Part shown: positions 43,155-55,429 of the stretch, piece after piece
Numbering within the stretch: position 1 is the first letter of the stretch
Layout of the letters: each line of letters opens with the position of its first letter
Assembly: GCA_964016985.1 (NCBI GenBank)
Contig: OZ024828.1
Location: forward strand, 2,815,701 to 2,879,700
Origin: Anodontia alba
Lineage: Eukaryota; Mollusca; Bivalvia; Lucinida; Lucinidae
Direction of reading: 5' to 3'
DNA length: 64,000 nt
Position numbers and translations under genes: made by a program
Notes under the pieces: generated by a model
Seen by the model: the letters and a program-made list of their open reading frames with translations, nothing else
Databases searched by the model: none
Told to the model about the DNA's origin: nothing

Positions 43155-44095
43155 CAGGGAACAGTCGAGAACACAGGGAACGAACCAAAAGAAAAAGCAA
43201 AAGAAGGATTAATTATGTTTAAAACAAATCGAATAAACATAATGTAATCAAAAATTACTGTTCGGGCCAGTATTACAATTTATTTCTGTCTTCCAGAATA
43301 GAAATTAAAAGCATACTATACCAAATTTAGTTTAGTGGGAGATACTTAGGTCTCTGTAATTAACTAATTCGACAGCATAAAACCTCAGTTGTTTGAAAGA
43401 ATATTGGGGGAAATGCTTGTGTCGGCAAACATTAAACATCCACCACCCAGTACATATCAATCATCCTCGCGCGCAAAATATGGTGAATAAATATTTTCTG
43501 TATTAAAAATGAAATGTCACCGACATAAATGTATACTGCAAATGCAGCATATGCCATACGAGTCATCAATCACAAATTACTTAACGAATGACTTTGAAAT
43601 AAATTATTATATTTTCAGCACAGAATCTCTAGAATTTTAGTTTCTTTTTTGATTGATAGGATAATATAATGATCTTGGTTAGGTTTGAGTTAGAATAAAG
43701 GACATGCGTAGAATTATCGGCTGACAATTATATCATATAACGCATCAGTCAATTTCATCTGGTTGAGCGTGAGTTAAGGGGACTAGATGCAGTTGGCAGA
43801 TTTTCCTCCCTTTTCTTTAAGGGAGACATATTTGTAACTTGCTTATTTTTTCCTGCATATATCATTTTATGCCTTTAAAGCGGTCTACTCGAAAAGGAAA
43901 GAAAATACTCCCATAGAGGGCAAATTCTTTCTTTTTAGAGGAGACTCTTTTATCAGAAGGGAGGCGAAGCTTTACCATGAAGTATATCAATTCCCGTTTT
44001 GGTAGTCTGATATGGATTGAACACTTACTGTTTGAACTTACTTCAGAGTTTAGGATATGCATGTATACTGCCTGAAACTGATCTGAAACCCACAG
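43155..44095. other. No gene recognised
   Basis: Unplaced AT-rich DNA. Short AAAGAAAATACTCCC and ATTCTTTCTTTTTAGAGG motifs near 43900-43945 resemble 7365-7425. Confidence 0.4.
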
Positions 44096-44099
44096 TAGT

Positions 44100-44460
44100 C
44101 TTACTATTGATAATTACAAACACAGTCGTTCTGTTAAAGTTTCCCTATATTTATTTTGGTGATGACAACCAAGAATATTAAGCACGTCTACCATGCTTGC
44201 TACTTGTGATAGACAATGAGGCCCTTAAAAACTTCAAAGCTGACAACACAACACAGGTTCAAGTCCCAACAGTTTTGCTGTTAGCCATTTCAAGGCAGTA
44301 TTTCTATTGCATTTCCTCATTTTGTTCGCTGTATTTTCATTGTATTTTCTTTGATATTGTTTCGTGTCATTCTGACTTTATTCAGTGTCTTGGAAAAGGC
44401 TGTGATTGGTGACTGTGGCATTTCCTAGGTGTTCATATTATCTGGACGTAGACTATAAAA
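44100..44460 (+). repeat. K/L repeat fragment
   Basis: GCTGTTAGCCATTTCAAGGC...GGAAAAGGCTGTGATTGG and GACTGTGGCATTTCCTAGG. A second stretch near 44470-44620 carries similar phrases inverted. Confidence 0.5.
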
Positions 44461-44999
44461 ATGAAGTTATTCACGGAGGGCCACAGTCATGAAACAAAAC
44501 CTTCCTGCGGCACCCAACGAGGCAAAGATGAGGAACAAACAATGACAATTGGATTCTAAACGCAATGACACTTGAGAGCAATGAACACACTGAAAACAAC
44601 TGAAGGTCAAAGTAGTTATCTTCTTCCAATAAGGTCTAATCACTGACCCGCATCTGAATTTACAAAAATCCGGAATTGACGTAATGGTCACCAAGGGGGC
44701 ATAAATACTCACTATATAAAGCCACACTTATAAATGCCGATTAAGTGCACTCTATACAAGTCGCAATCATGAGTGCAAGCACGTCCAAATCGTGAAAGTT
44801 AGATTAATTTACTAGCGATACGACTGTGGAGGTAATGGTTGATGCTTTTAAGTCAAAGATGTGTCTTTAAAATCATGTTCAAGTGTATGGTTTACTTGTT
44901 TTTAGATCGCCATTTAACCATTTGCTTTGTTTTAACACAGGGTTTGTGATTATATGTGTTTCACAGATGAGGTAGATGACCCGGTATGCGTACCAAACA

Positions 45000-45310
45000 T
45001 ATGTTTGTATTTTGGACCTAAGAATTAACGGTGAGGTGTCGCGTGAGTAAATCTGCTTTCATAAAGCTATAAAAGGTTGCTTTTGAAACAAAGAACACAG
45101 TACAGATAGCAAAAAGAACCCTTGCAGATTTACTACTGACTATTTCAAGGTTGTTCTATGTTGCAATATTTCTTTGTGCATCGGTGGTTTCATGTGTGGC
45201 TTTAGTTTTCTCAGTATTTGACCCTCAACTCTCCTCCTTTTTGTGCCCCGGGAAGGTTGTAATTCGTGATTGTGGTATTTCCAATGTATCTTTACTTATG
45301 TTTTTTATAT
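45000..45310 (+). repeat. K/L repeat fragment
   Basis: ACTGACTATTTCAAGGTTG, GTGCATCGGTGGTTTCATG and GTGATTGTGGTATTTCC in the usual order. Confidence 0.55.
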
Positions 45311-45769
45311 AGATTTTATAGGATGGTGATGTTTTGTTCGTTACAGTTTGCTGCTGATTAAGGATTCAGCTTTAGTGATGTTTAAGTAAACCAACCAATG
45401 GTTTGCCAAGGCAAATGTTGTTATAAGATTAACATCATGATTTGCTGCAGAGAACAGTTTATAGTTTTAAATAATCTGGTAGCATCAAAAGATAATCTTA
45501 TATTAATTCTATTACTTGAAATAATACCAATGTAACATAGATGAAGATGAGGAACATATGAATTCTTTAGGAATGTCAGCGGTTAAATGCAGCCATGATG
45601 ATATGTAACCGTTTACACAAACGCGTTGTCTTCTGCTACTTAGATGACTTGTAAATCATTCCAAAATAGCTTCCGATAAACGTACAGCCTTTAGTTTGCG
45701 TAACAATCAATTATTCCAAACTCCGCCAAACGTTTTACTGACATCATAATTCACTACTCTAGTGTTTTC

Positions 45770-46012
45770 TAGCCATTGGAGATTTATATTAGTCTTGCCT
45801 CGCGTGTTGTCCTTGTGTTTTTCAGTCCTTTTAGCATTTCGAGCATCTCACTTTGGGAAGAGCTAGCGCTGGTCTGTGTGCTTTTTGTACGTTTGTTTGT
45901 TTTGCGCGAGTTGGTTTGTATCTCCTTCCTCTTCCTCTTGGTGTCAAGGATTAGCGACGACTTGTGATTGTGGCACTACCTAGACTTTTCTTTTTAACTT
46001 TTGTTCTTACCG
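45770..46012 (+). repeat. K element fragment
   Basis: GTCCTTGTGTTTTTCAGTCC to GTGATTGTGGCACTACCTAG and CTTTTCTTTTTAACTTTTG; a diverged copy of 27530-27725. Confidence 0.7.
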
Positions 46013-46048
46013 TCTTCAAGTACGTTCACAAAGGGGGTGAGGGAAAAG

Positions 46049-46658
46049 GTGTCCAAGCGGCCGTTTTTCTGCCCCGTAATAAAAGTCTTCATTTTTTGTT
46101 GATACATAATTACCTGTGCATGTTACTAGCTTTGAGCAATTAAATTAGCTCATTTGTGAATAGTAACTCATTCCTTTGGTTTAGTTCACAAAACAGTCGT
46201 CTTATTGCATTATCCTATTGTTAGATTCAGGTAAGTTTCAAAATTATTCACAATTCAGTTCCGGAGAAAGGCTAGGTTTTATGGACTTCCAAGATGCAAA
46301 ATTAACAAAAAAAATGAAGAATTTCATAAACGAGTTCTTGCAGATGTACTAATATTTTCTTTAAAAGGAGGTAAGTGAGATAGGATATTACCCAAAGCAT
46401 ATGTCTAACATGCAGAAGAAGGTATAACTGGGTGTAATATATTTAAAAAGAGAAACAGTGTATAAAATATGGTACCTCAGGTTCATACTGAATTACACCG
46501 CTCCCCTATCCCCTACACACACACTTTCATGATCATGTTACTCAAGAACTAGGGCTTACGATGCAAAATCAATACTGTTTTAGTAAATTAGACACTCTAT
46601 CAGCTAAAAATGAAGATTTTGTTACGGGACCGGGGCAAAAAAGGGCCTAATGGACCCC
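46049..46658. mobile_element. C-family transposon copy 2, without nested inserts
   Basis: Ends GGTGTCCAAGCGGCCG and GGGCCTAATGGACCCC, with AATAAAAGTCTTCATTTTTT against AAAAATGAAGATTTTGTTACG inside. About 610 bp. It aligns with C copy 1 outside the E element and the SINE, and gives the uninterrupted sequence at both places. Confidence 0.82.
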
Positions 46659-46659
46659 T

Positions 46660-47285
46660 TCATTATGCAGGTGGACTTACTCAACAGCTAGCTCGTATCG
46701 ATCCAACCAGGTAAAGTATACTTATCCGAAAGCATGCCTATTAGTACTATATATAAGTTTTAATCAATACCATCATCTGACCTTATACTAGAAACAAATA
46801 ATGTCTGCCAGATCTTCAGACAGAGCGACCATTTTGCCATACTGTTAACCGAATGAACCCAATATCGTATTTGCCTTATTTATTCGGATTAGCCTCCGAT
46901 CAAACTTGTTTTAAGACTGCTAAGACAAATTATACCAATTCTGAAGAAAGTGTCAAGAGTGAAAACAAAATTCCCAGAGGTTTTTGTTTTTGTTTTCAAT
47001 TTAATGCTTCCAGATACCTTTAGGTTTGCATACAGAAATCGAAAGCAAAGCGCACATTTGAAAGTAACACCCTAATGCTAGCATAAAGAATAAAGAACAT
47101 ATGACACATGAAAAAAAAAAAAAAAAAAAAAAAAAACAGAAAGTAAAATGGCAGTCGTACAACGAATAGCGATAACACTATAATTCAAACAGAACTTCAC
47201 AAGCAACATAAAGTCAGCTGCGCCTATTCTGAACATAGCCGGGTATTCTCAGTTTGAATATCTTTCGTAACGCGATTTTCCATTA
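46660..47285. other. No gene; poly(A) at 47111-47136
   Basis: Unplaced AT-rich DNA. Confidence 0.4.
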
Positions 47286-47286
47286 T

Positions 47287-48225
47287 GTGTGATGTGTAAT
47301 AAGAAAGGAAGCCATGATCAGGAAGCGATACAATAACCCAACACCTTCCGGCCAAAGCTGCAAAGGAAAAAAGAACGCATTAAAGCAACGGCACCACAAT
47401 CAAAACACTACAAGCTCAAAGCCAAACGGACAGTTTATCCCAAATATATATATATATATTGGCAAAACGGCTATCCAAAATAACAATTTCACCAGGACAT
47501 ACATGCAGAAAAAAGGTAAGAGAAAAGTTCAGGGAGCGCCACAATCACAAACCGCAGCCCTTCCCAGACATCAAGAGGAAGAGGAAACAGACAAAACCAA
47601 ACAAGCGCACATCGAACAAACGTACGAAAAGCACTAAGATTAGCTATCCCTTCCCCAAGCGAGGTAATCGCAATGCTAAAGGGCTGAAAAAGCACAGGAA
47701 CAAAATAACTCAAGGTAAGACATAAAACAAATAGCCTCGTATAATAAACCACAAAGCAACAAAGAGTAAGACTAACACCGGGACCACCGCCTTAGAACGG
47801 TCAGTAGAATAAACCACCGGGGGTTTAAAGCACTTTTACAGCTAGCCAACTTCACCCTGGGTCCCGATGCTTCTCTTGATACAGAAATACATAAAAAGTC
47901 GGTTCGCATAAAGGCTCCCAACTCAGTCAATAAAATAGAAAGGAAAGCAATAATCGTGAATCGATACAATTATCCCACACCTCCCATCAGAGACATCAAA
48001 GGGGAAAGAAACACAAACACGAAATAACTGGGCCCCCAATGCAAACATCACTAGCAAACGGACAGTTACTTTCCCAAAAAGTGGCCAAATGGCTATCCAA
48101 AACAAAAAGATGTAAGCGACACAATCTTTCAAAGACGAACTATAACAAAAATAAACCATGGCACAAGAACCGCCTTGGAACGGTCAGTGAAAAGTATTTC
48201 ACTGGGGGTTTAAATCGATTTTACG
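47287..48225 (-). repeat. K/K2 composite repeat cluster
   Basis: Contains, left to right: the K2-like GAAAGGAAGCCATGATCAGG, the poly(A)-GGTAAGAG junction at 47509-47522, the K body to 47710, ACCGCCTTAGAACGGTCAGTA near 47786, then a second K2 (TTATCCCACACCTCCC near 47970) and ACCGCCTTGGAACGGTCAGT near 48170. At least two K copies lie in tandem here. Confidence 0.7.
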
Positions 48226-48800
48226 TGGCCATAATCCTCGCCTTTACTTCTGCCGCGGTTTAGACACATAGATTGTTCAGTCCGCATGAAGGTTTCCTAA
48301 CTCATCAGTGCTACATCTCAGAGAACACAAAAAATCAACAAATTACAGAGATGAAACAACGATGAGGACTCGACAGCACGAAACAACTGAAATGCTAGAG
48401 CAAAAGAAAACCAACAATAAGACTCCGGTGGGACCGGAGCGAAAATTCATCAAAGCGAAAACATAAAAATCAAATTAATCACAATGATAAACAAAGACGA
48501 GTACTCATGGCTAATTCTACTGTATGCCAGAGTAAATGAAAACCAATAGTTGAACCACGGCGGGCCGAGCCAGACATATCATCAAGCCCCAACCCACTGG
48601 TTAAAGTTTTACGAAGAGGCCGTCATTGAGTCTGAGGTCCGCAAAGATATATATTGACAGAAATAGTAAACCACAGCAAAAGCACCGCCTTGGAACGGTC
48701 AGTAAAATATTACTAGGGGGCTTAAATCGATTTTACGTGGCCACAACCCTCGCTGTCCGCCTAAAGGGTTCCTTTATTTGTACTTTTTTGTTTGTTTTCT
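48226..48800 (-). repeat. K/L repeat cluster
   Basis: Two lines of ACCGCCTTGGAACGGTCAGT followed by TAAATCGATTTTACGTGGCC (the second at 48687-48745). A 145-codon frame starting at 48626 runs out of this repeat and is judged chance. Confidence 0.6.
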
Positions 48801-49299
48801 GTTGTGCTGGAACGAACAATCAAAGCCACAAACTACGGAACAAATATGGTGAAGTACACTTAAAAAACGGCTGTCACATTTCTTCATTTCTTTTCTCTTA
48901 CCCCTTTTACACCCAGATCAGTCAATATAAAAGACATTTCGCTATTTTATCGTCTGTATTCAGCATGTCCATTTTAATAGTGTATGTCACCAAAGGTATG
49001 CCCTTCGTATACATTACTCATAGTTATTGCAATCGCTTCAACCAAATGCGCAGCTTATCATAGTCGTTATAGTATATAAGCAAAGGCTATCGGAATATCT
49101 AAACTCTTACAGTACGGGTCCCAATATAGATATTTTGCTAATTCTGGAATCGGAAGATATACAATTTATTTTGATATGGGAAGGAAGTTTAGATATGCCT
49201 GTATATAAAACAACTGTGTAGCAGATATGTGTACATTGCATTTTGCGAAAACAGGTTTATTTCTATGAAGGTCCAGTTGATACGTAACAAATTCCAAGC

Positions 49300-49495
49300 A
49301 TACAAAAAAGGTAAGGGAAAAGTCCAGGGAGTGCCACAATCACAAACCGCAGCCCTTCCCAGACCCCAAGAGGAAGAGGAAACCGACAAATCCAAACAAG
49401 CACAAATCGAACAAACGTACGAAAAGCACTAAGATTAGTTCTCTCTTCCCCAAGCGAGGTAATCGCAATACTAAAAGGACTAAAAAACATATATT
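49300..49495 (-). repeat. K element fragment with the common end
   Basis: AAAAAAGGTAAGGGAAAAGTCC at the left and GCGAGGTAATCGCAATAC near the right. The minus-strand frame FSPFSIAITSLGEERTN is close to those at 21387 and 47489. Confidence 0.75.
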
Positions 49496-50445
49496 ATTCA
49501 TAGAAAAAAGGAAGAATGCTTAAAATAGAAAGCAGAATATTTATTTTGTCATCTATATATGCAACTATGAAGCGATAAACTGACACTGCGAATGTTTGCA
49601 TTCCAGGGCGCGTACACTGGCTTATTGCCTGAAACCAATTTCAAAAGATCGCATGCATACTGTATTTTAATATACCTTCTACCTGTATCTATGTAGTTTA
49701 TAAGAAGGTTCATTGAAATGAATTAACACCAACAAAAATGTCTGATTTCTGATCCAATATGGCCGCTGCGATGAGCTCATAAGAAGACGCTTGTTTTGGA
49801 ATTTTTACAATACCATTTTGAAAAAAAAAAACACATTTTAAATTTTACCATAAACCATTCGGGCGTTTGTGTTTAGGATATTTGTTTTTTACTGTTAGAT
49901 TAATTCAAATACAATACAGTTTTATAAGTCTTGAAAATACATATTGAGGGAGGCCTTTGCGGGTTTCGTCATGTTCACAATTCTTAAACATTTGTTGACG
50001 GATTACACTCGGTAAGAATGTATGAAAACCAAATACAATAAGTCAAGAAATTCCCGCAAAGCTGTTCATAGAAATTCCATAGAATCCTAGTCGTTTAAAA
50101 CATTCAATGCAAGTTTACAGTCAGACAACAACTGTAGATATTAATCTATTGTGGGTCGGCTGTATTTACCTGTCAGTGTATACTGTATTTGTTTATTATA
50201 CACTTAATTGAACTAACAGTTGCTGGGCAAAATCGTATACAGCACCATGCAAAATACAATGAGGTTCGAATTGTTATACAGTGGTTTTGTATCATGCAAT
50301 ATCCAGGCATTATATATACAAATGATCAGCTGAATATCTTTCCGATTGAAGGTTTTTTTTGTTTTGTTTTTTTATTGTTTGTACAAAGTATAAGAAACAA
50401 GAACCATAACTATTAGGTTTCCTACCGCATTTAGTCAGTTCACAT
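49496..50445. other. No recognised feature
   Basis: AT-rich DNA, no gene seen. Confidence 0.4.
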
Positions 50446-50447
50446 AC

Positions 50448-50727
50448 CATTACGAAAACACGCCTATTCAAATATATCGAAAATTTCACCACCAAAAATG
50501 GGAAGTTTCAGATCAAAAATCTGTTGTTTTTTTTCCTATGTCTGCTCAAAACATAGATTGTGAGTACTCGTTAGAACCGCCTCGGCGAGGCGGTTCTAAC
50601 GAGTACCCACAATCTATGTTTTTGAGCAGAAATAAGAAAAATAATGTATACCCCTGTAATCCCCAGTTTTACTATATAGAAGTGGGGTTTAATGGGGTCA
50701 AAATTATATAGGTATGTTTTCTTGATG
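50448..50727 (-). mobile_element. HP-A MITE copy 22
   Basis: Inverted, full-length. Ends CATTACGAAAAC and TTTTCTTGATG. Hairpin about 50541-50630; tip CCTCGGCGAGG with near-perfect arms. Confidence 0.92.
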
Positions 50728-50729
50728 CT

Positions 50730-52375
50730 GTGTTTGGTCACTAAATGCATTTTATCAGTGTTTAATCATTTCAGCACAAAAAAACAGTGATTTTAGCGTC
50801 GTTACGTGGGTTGTTAGTAGTTAACCATGGTTGCCTTCATTAATAAGCATTAATGCGTTACAATGTGTCTTATAACTTACGCTCCACAGTCAGTGTGCAC
50901 ATTCCGCACCGATCAGCGTCTTATCTGTTCATCAATACAATCTACAGTAGTCAGTGATTCTGAAAGCTGACAGTAAAGGCCATTGTTAGACTTCGCGAAT
51001 GCTCACGTTCACACTGACATGTACCTCATTTTCAGTACGTGCACCCGCTCCTTTTTGTGTCTCATACATTTTGCCAAGGAAATCAACATCAAAGTACTAC
51101 TGTACTGTCTGGAGAGATGAATATCTTCTCTGACCACGAATATACGTCTTTTGTGCAAAACCATATCATCGTATTGCTTTTTGTTATGCACGTAAGTGGC
51201 TGGACTGGAATTAGAATATTTTCCGTTATTTAGGTCTAACAAGAAAAAGAACTCTTTTTTACATATCCGTACAATGAAAGCCCTGAGCAGGCTATCCGAA
51301 TTGTGCTGCCTGATCAGGTCTTTCATTGTTCAGCCAAATAATCTTTAGTGCACACGTATTTAGAATATATTGATGAATAAAAAAGCTCCTGCTAATCTGA
51401 CCTTTTGTTGTTAGCATATTTAATAAAAAACATTTTGTATATCTCTTGTGTCCTTGAATACGGCCATGAAACAACCACGAATATATAGCTTTAGATCATA
51501 TTAGGCTATTTATGTAACCGATGCAAGTTAATGTAAGTATGCTGGAAAACATTTGTGTTTGTCGCGTACACGCATAAGTCGTCCAAGACTCATAACTTTG
51601 ATGACTTTAAGTCTGTGATAAACCTAGTAAGTTTTGTGAAAGTAGAGTCAAACGCGGGAATTAAAATTGCCGTCCCTCTGAGAACACATCTTGTCGACGA
51701 AATTGAACTATATGTACGTCGGCCATATTATTTCAGGTTCGTCATGCGATTTTGCGTCCGCCATATTCTGAATTCCATGATGCCACATCGCGAGAGAGTG
51801 CGACTCTCTGGCGTCCTTTTTGTCCGCCATGCTCGCAGACACAGTTTCTTGTCTGTCACAAGAAATTGGATGACACAGTTGTCAGTCTTCCACTATGGAT
51901 ACCCATTGTTTTTCGATTTTACAGTAATTTTATATCAATTTTGATAATGATGTCACGTCGCATGACCGCATTCAAAAAGTATCGTGTAGGGGATCGTTTA
52001 TTGGGGGTTAAAAATGTCCTCTTAATGTAATAAAGTTGAAGCACGTCTGTTATGTGCAACTTTGTATACATGTGGCAGTATCTGCTAGTAAGTGCCAACA
52101 AGAGTAAAAACTGTGTACGACTTGGCCGATGGAACACTACTGAGCACTTGACCAGTGTCCATCCTAATTATAAAGGGTTTCGTATCGTGTTTGGAGAACC
52201 ACTATTCCAAAATAGTAGTTTCGAAAGTTACCACCTTCATATGCGAACCATCCTTGGTACAGAAAAGCAAAATATTGCTGAATAATTCAGCACTGAGCAG
52301 AAATGTGCACTAATGAGTCGTCATGGAACAGAAATGTGCACAATAGCGTAAATATGTGTAACAGCACAAATAATT
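50730..52375. other. No confident gene; CCGCCAT cluster
   Basis: Around 51720-51835 lie three motifs GTCGGCCATATT, GTCCGCCATATT and GTCCGCCATGC, and the short palindrome GCGAGAGAGTGCGACTCTCT. Frames of 129 and 92 codons overlap here in different phases; neither shows a domain I know. It could hold a 5' exon or promoter, but I cannot support one. Confidence 0.35.
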
Positions 52376-52379
52376 CGAG

Positions 52380-53640
52380 AATCGAAGCGTATTAGAAGGA
52401 AGGTAACTCATGAACCATTATAAGTAGTTGCGGTCATGGTACCAAAGCCGTAATCCAAAATCATAAATCCATAAACGAATGACGAATCAGAATGTTCAGA
52501 CCAACAGACATGGACCCCAGAACAAAGGGTGTAATCAGGCGTCCGCGGATAGTAAGCATTACTTGGTAAGCAAACTTCGCCCACCATGCCCATGGGCCTG
52601 AACGAAGGAAATATCGGTAGAAGCGTATGTCCGGGATTTGGGAAGTCTACTTATGGCGCGTCACTGGCAAAAACATCAGAAACAATTCTGGAAACTGCCA
52701 CATTGTAGGGATTGACTAGATCATGATGTCTCCCATAGAACTTCTTAAGTGTTGCTACCAGTTTGGTTTTTTGATACCCCTGGCTCAACAACTTTTGAGT
52801 GAGCACTTTCCCACGCTCCATGAAGTCCTGATAATTTAAACAAGTTCTGGCATAACGGATTAACTGTGAAACGTAAACGCCGTATGCTGGTGCAGAAGGG
52901 ATATTACTGCTCAGGAAAGGAAAGTTAACGATGGGAAAATTGAAGTCATCCCGTTTGTCGTAAAGCCTAGTAGTAAGCTTTCCATTGTCGATGTAGAGAT
53001 AACAATCCAAGTATGAGGAGGAGGCTGAAGTCTCCGTTGTTTCCTTTATTTCAAGTTCACGTGGGTAGATGAATTCTAAATACTCTGCAAATTTTGTGTT
53101 TTTCAGAGACAATACATCATCTATATATCTGTAGGTGAAATTGAATTGTTGTGCGAGGTGTTTCTTGCCTGCTTGGAGGAGACTTTGTACAAACTCCGCC
53201 TCATACGAGTATAAAAACAAGTCGGCAAGTAACGGTGCACAATTAGTACCCATCGGTATGCCGATTGTTTGTTGAAATATCCGACCGCCGAACTCCACAA
53301 AAATATTGTCGATTAGATATTCCAGCATCTTAATGACATCTGCATCTGAGTATTTTTGTGGTGCATCAGAGTGATCCCGAATGAAGTATGTGTCTTTGTA
53401 GCCAATGACAACATACTGAAATCGACGGTTACCATATAAAGAACATGACAATAATACATTTAAATAATTCATTGTCATCGCGAATAGTGAATACTTGAAT
53501 GGCAATAAAGAATGCCACCGAAATATATATAGCTTCCTTCTCGGTAGCATTTTTCCGATCGCATGACATTTTGACAAACATATTGGGAGCTTCTTCGTGT
53601 ATAATGTACCCCTCATTTCCCATACTTTATAAAGCAAATC
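52380..53640 (-). CDS. Reverse-transcriptase fragment R1 of a retroelement
   Basis: Longest frame in the window: 328 codons at 52651-53637, minus. The first 60 or so residues look unrelated and the RT starts near residue 72 (FQYVVIGYKDTYFI). Then come HSDAPQKYSDADVIKMLEYL (about 90-108), IPMGTNCAPLLADLF (127-141), the catalytic YRYIDDVLSL (169-178, YIDD at 171-174), SYLDCYLYIDNGKL (208-221), VNFPFLSSNIPSAPAYGVY (237-255) and VNPYNVAVSRIVSDVF (308-323). Both catalytic aspartates are present. The fingers region is missing or frameshifted, and no endonuclease is seen. A 3' region to about 52380 is shared with R2. Family: single-ORF RT of Penelope-like or allied type, not settled. Confidence 0.85.
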
Positions 53641-53930
53641 CCGGAAGTGGCGGATACCTTCTGTATGAGTATGAGCATGAAATTATCCCAGCGGGTACTA
53701 TGAATGCGGAGGTTGTACTTTCTGGCCAGAGCTAATAATTTGTTTCTCATAGTAGGAATGAATGATTTTGATCCTGGTTGGATAAAATATAGACAAGCGC
53801 ATGCATAAGTATAACGCAACATGGTTTAACATGTCATCTTTGCCCCATAAAACAACATTCAAAATTAATGACGTCCATATCATTTATTAAGTATTCATTC
53901 CAAAACAGTTTAGTATTTTCCGTTCATTAA
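53640..53930 (-). other. Upstream of R1, not assigned
   Basis: Short minus frames at 53613-53883 may be decayed upstream sequence of the same retroelement; I see no domain. Confidence 0.3.
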
Positions 53931-53984
53931 TCGCTTGTTTGCAGTTTCAGAAAGTTTAATTTCATTGTAATAGGGGATGTTGAA

Positions 53985-55135
53985 ATTTTTCACGCTAAAG
54001 TCAATACTTCGTGTGGCCACCTCGGGAATCGATAACAGCATTACTTCTGCGCGGCATTGAACGAACACAACGTCTGATTAATGGTAAGAGAAACTGTTCC
54101 ATTCTTGGTCTAGTGCCTTTTCCATATGAGCGAGAGTTTGAGTAGAGGTGGGGGATAGGACGACGTCAAACGCGTCTATCCAACTCGTTTCAAATGTGTT
54201 CAATTGGGGACGGACAGATCAGATGAGACTGAAGGCCACTGCATTACATCAACATTATTTGCTATGAGAAACTGGGTTACAAGACGAGCATTGTGTGGGC
54301 AGGCATTGTCATGTTGAAATACTGTGTATCGTTGATGCTGGTTGATGTAGGGGAGCACTACTGGAGCAAGAATATTGTCACAGTACCTTTGAGCATTCCG
54401 ATTCCCTCTTATGACAACAAGATCTGTTTTCAATCGTGCGAAATACCGCCCCCAACCCTTACTGACCTACTTTGGAATTGATAAAGCCCCATCACACACG
54501 GGTTTGCATACCTTTAACCCCGTTGACGATAAACTGTCGTGCGCCATCAGTGTTTTGGAGAGTAAACCGGGATTAATTGGAGAATAAAACCTATTGCCAT
54601 CGCCTTGCTAACCTACGGCGACGAAGGTTACACCACTGAAGTCGGGCATTACGATGGCGTGCTTTTAAGACTAGGCATATGTACGAACGCCTTGGCCTGA
54701 TGCCGCGTTCACATAGCCGTTTGTGAGTTGATAGGGCAGTTGTGCGTCCCAATTGTCGCAGCTGCTGTACGTGTCGCAGGACGATGACGATCTCGTAAAT
54801 GCTGAAGCCGGATATGTTTATATTGTCCTCGTATGGTCACATATCCCATATTGTGACGAGGCAGATTGTCAAGACGACCCGAAATTCAAGAGCAGCATCT
54901 CTAGCATCTCTGGTCCTAATCCTAACGATTTGCAGAAAATTACAGCAAAAGAACAGAAATTTCATCAGAACAATCAGAAAAGCCATTTACCTGATTGTTG
55001 AAATTTGTCCTCCAATCGTTTCACGGTAGTCTGGTTGTAATGGAAGAGGCGAGCAACAACCAGTTGCGAGCGCCTGGCCTGCAATATGCCAACAGTCCGT
55101 CCAGATCTTTCAGGCTCAATCTTTCCAATGATAAC
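53985..55135 (-). pseudogene. Tc1/mariner-type transposase relic
   Basis: Minus-strand readings, in order but in several frames. A helix-turn-helix segment (ILQARRSQLVVARLFHYN, TTVKRLEDKFQQSG) near 55010-55120. GIRPRRSYICLVLKARH and ARLQWC near 54640-54720. VLFSN-stop-SRFTLQ near 54570. The acidic-motif region VFQHDNACPHNAR near 54260-54300. SSDLSVPN near 54200, then RRxxxAVI-like RRSNAVIDSRGGHTKY-type end near 54000-54050. The first catalytic Asp is replaced (FSN-stop where FSDE is usual) and there are several stops. Dead copy; no clear TIRs seen. Confidence 0.82.
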
Positions 55136-55159
55136 CAATGATATCAAACAGAAGAAAAA

Positions 55160-55342
55160 TCGCTTCGATGGGACAGTTTAAATGGTACACACAACATACA
55201 ATTTCATTAGAGAATAAAAAAAATGTCATTTAATATTTGTTTTCTTAAGCTATCGGTAGAATATGGTCGGGACTCAAAAAAACGAATTTTAGTTAGCCAT
55301 GGTAAACGAGCCATCGGTGTTTGAGCTATTGAGGTTCGACTG
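55160..55342 (+). mobile_element. HP-M MITE right half
   Basis: ACACACAACATACAATTTCA onward, then GACTCAAAAAAACGAATTTT, TTAGCCATGGTAAACGAGCC and ATTGAGGTTCGACTG followed by TA. Left half missing; adjoins the Tc1 relic. Confidence 0.7.
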
Positions 55343-55429
55343 TACCTTGAACTATCATGACACCTACACTTCGTACCATACTTGCCCCTAAAACTTGAAC
55401 AAGTCCATTTAACTACCTGTTCTTGCGTC

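Noticed and set aside
48626..49063. 145-codon plus-strand frame
   Set aside because: It begins inside a K/L repeat (GGAACGGTCAGT line) and runs into unplaced AT-rich DNA. No domain and no coding-like composition; other repeat copies do not keep the frame.
51555..52030. Overlapping frames of 129 and 92 codons
   Set aside because: Two different phases of the same DNA are open. Neither has a recognisable domain, and the CCGCCAT-type repeats explain the runs of Arg/His.
53690..53702. Another B-family MITE at CCCAGCGGGTAC
   Set aside because: Only the 12-bp motif matches; no palindrome or opposite end follows.
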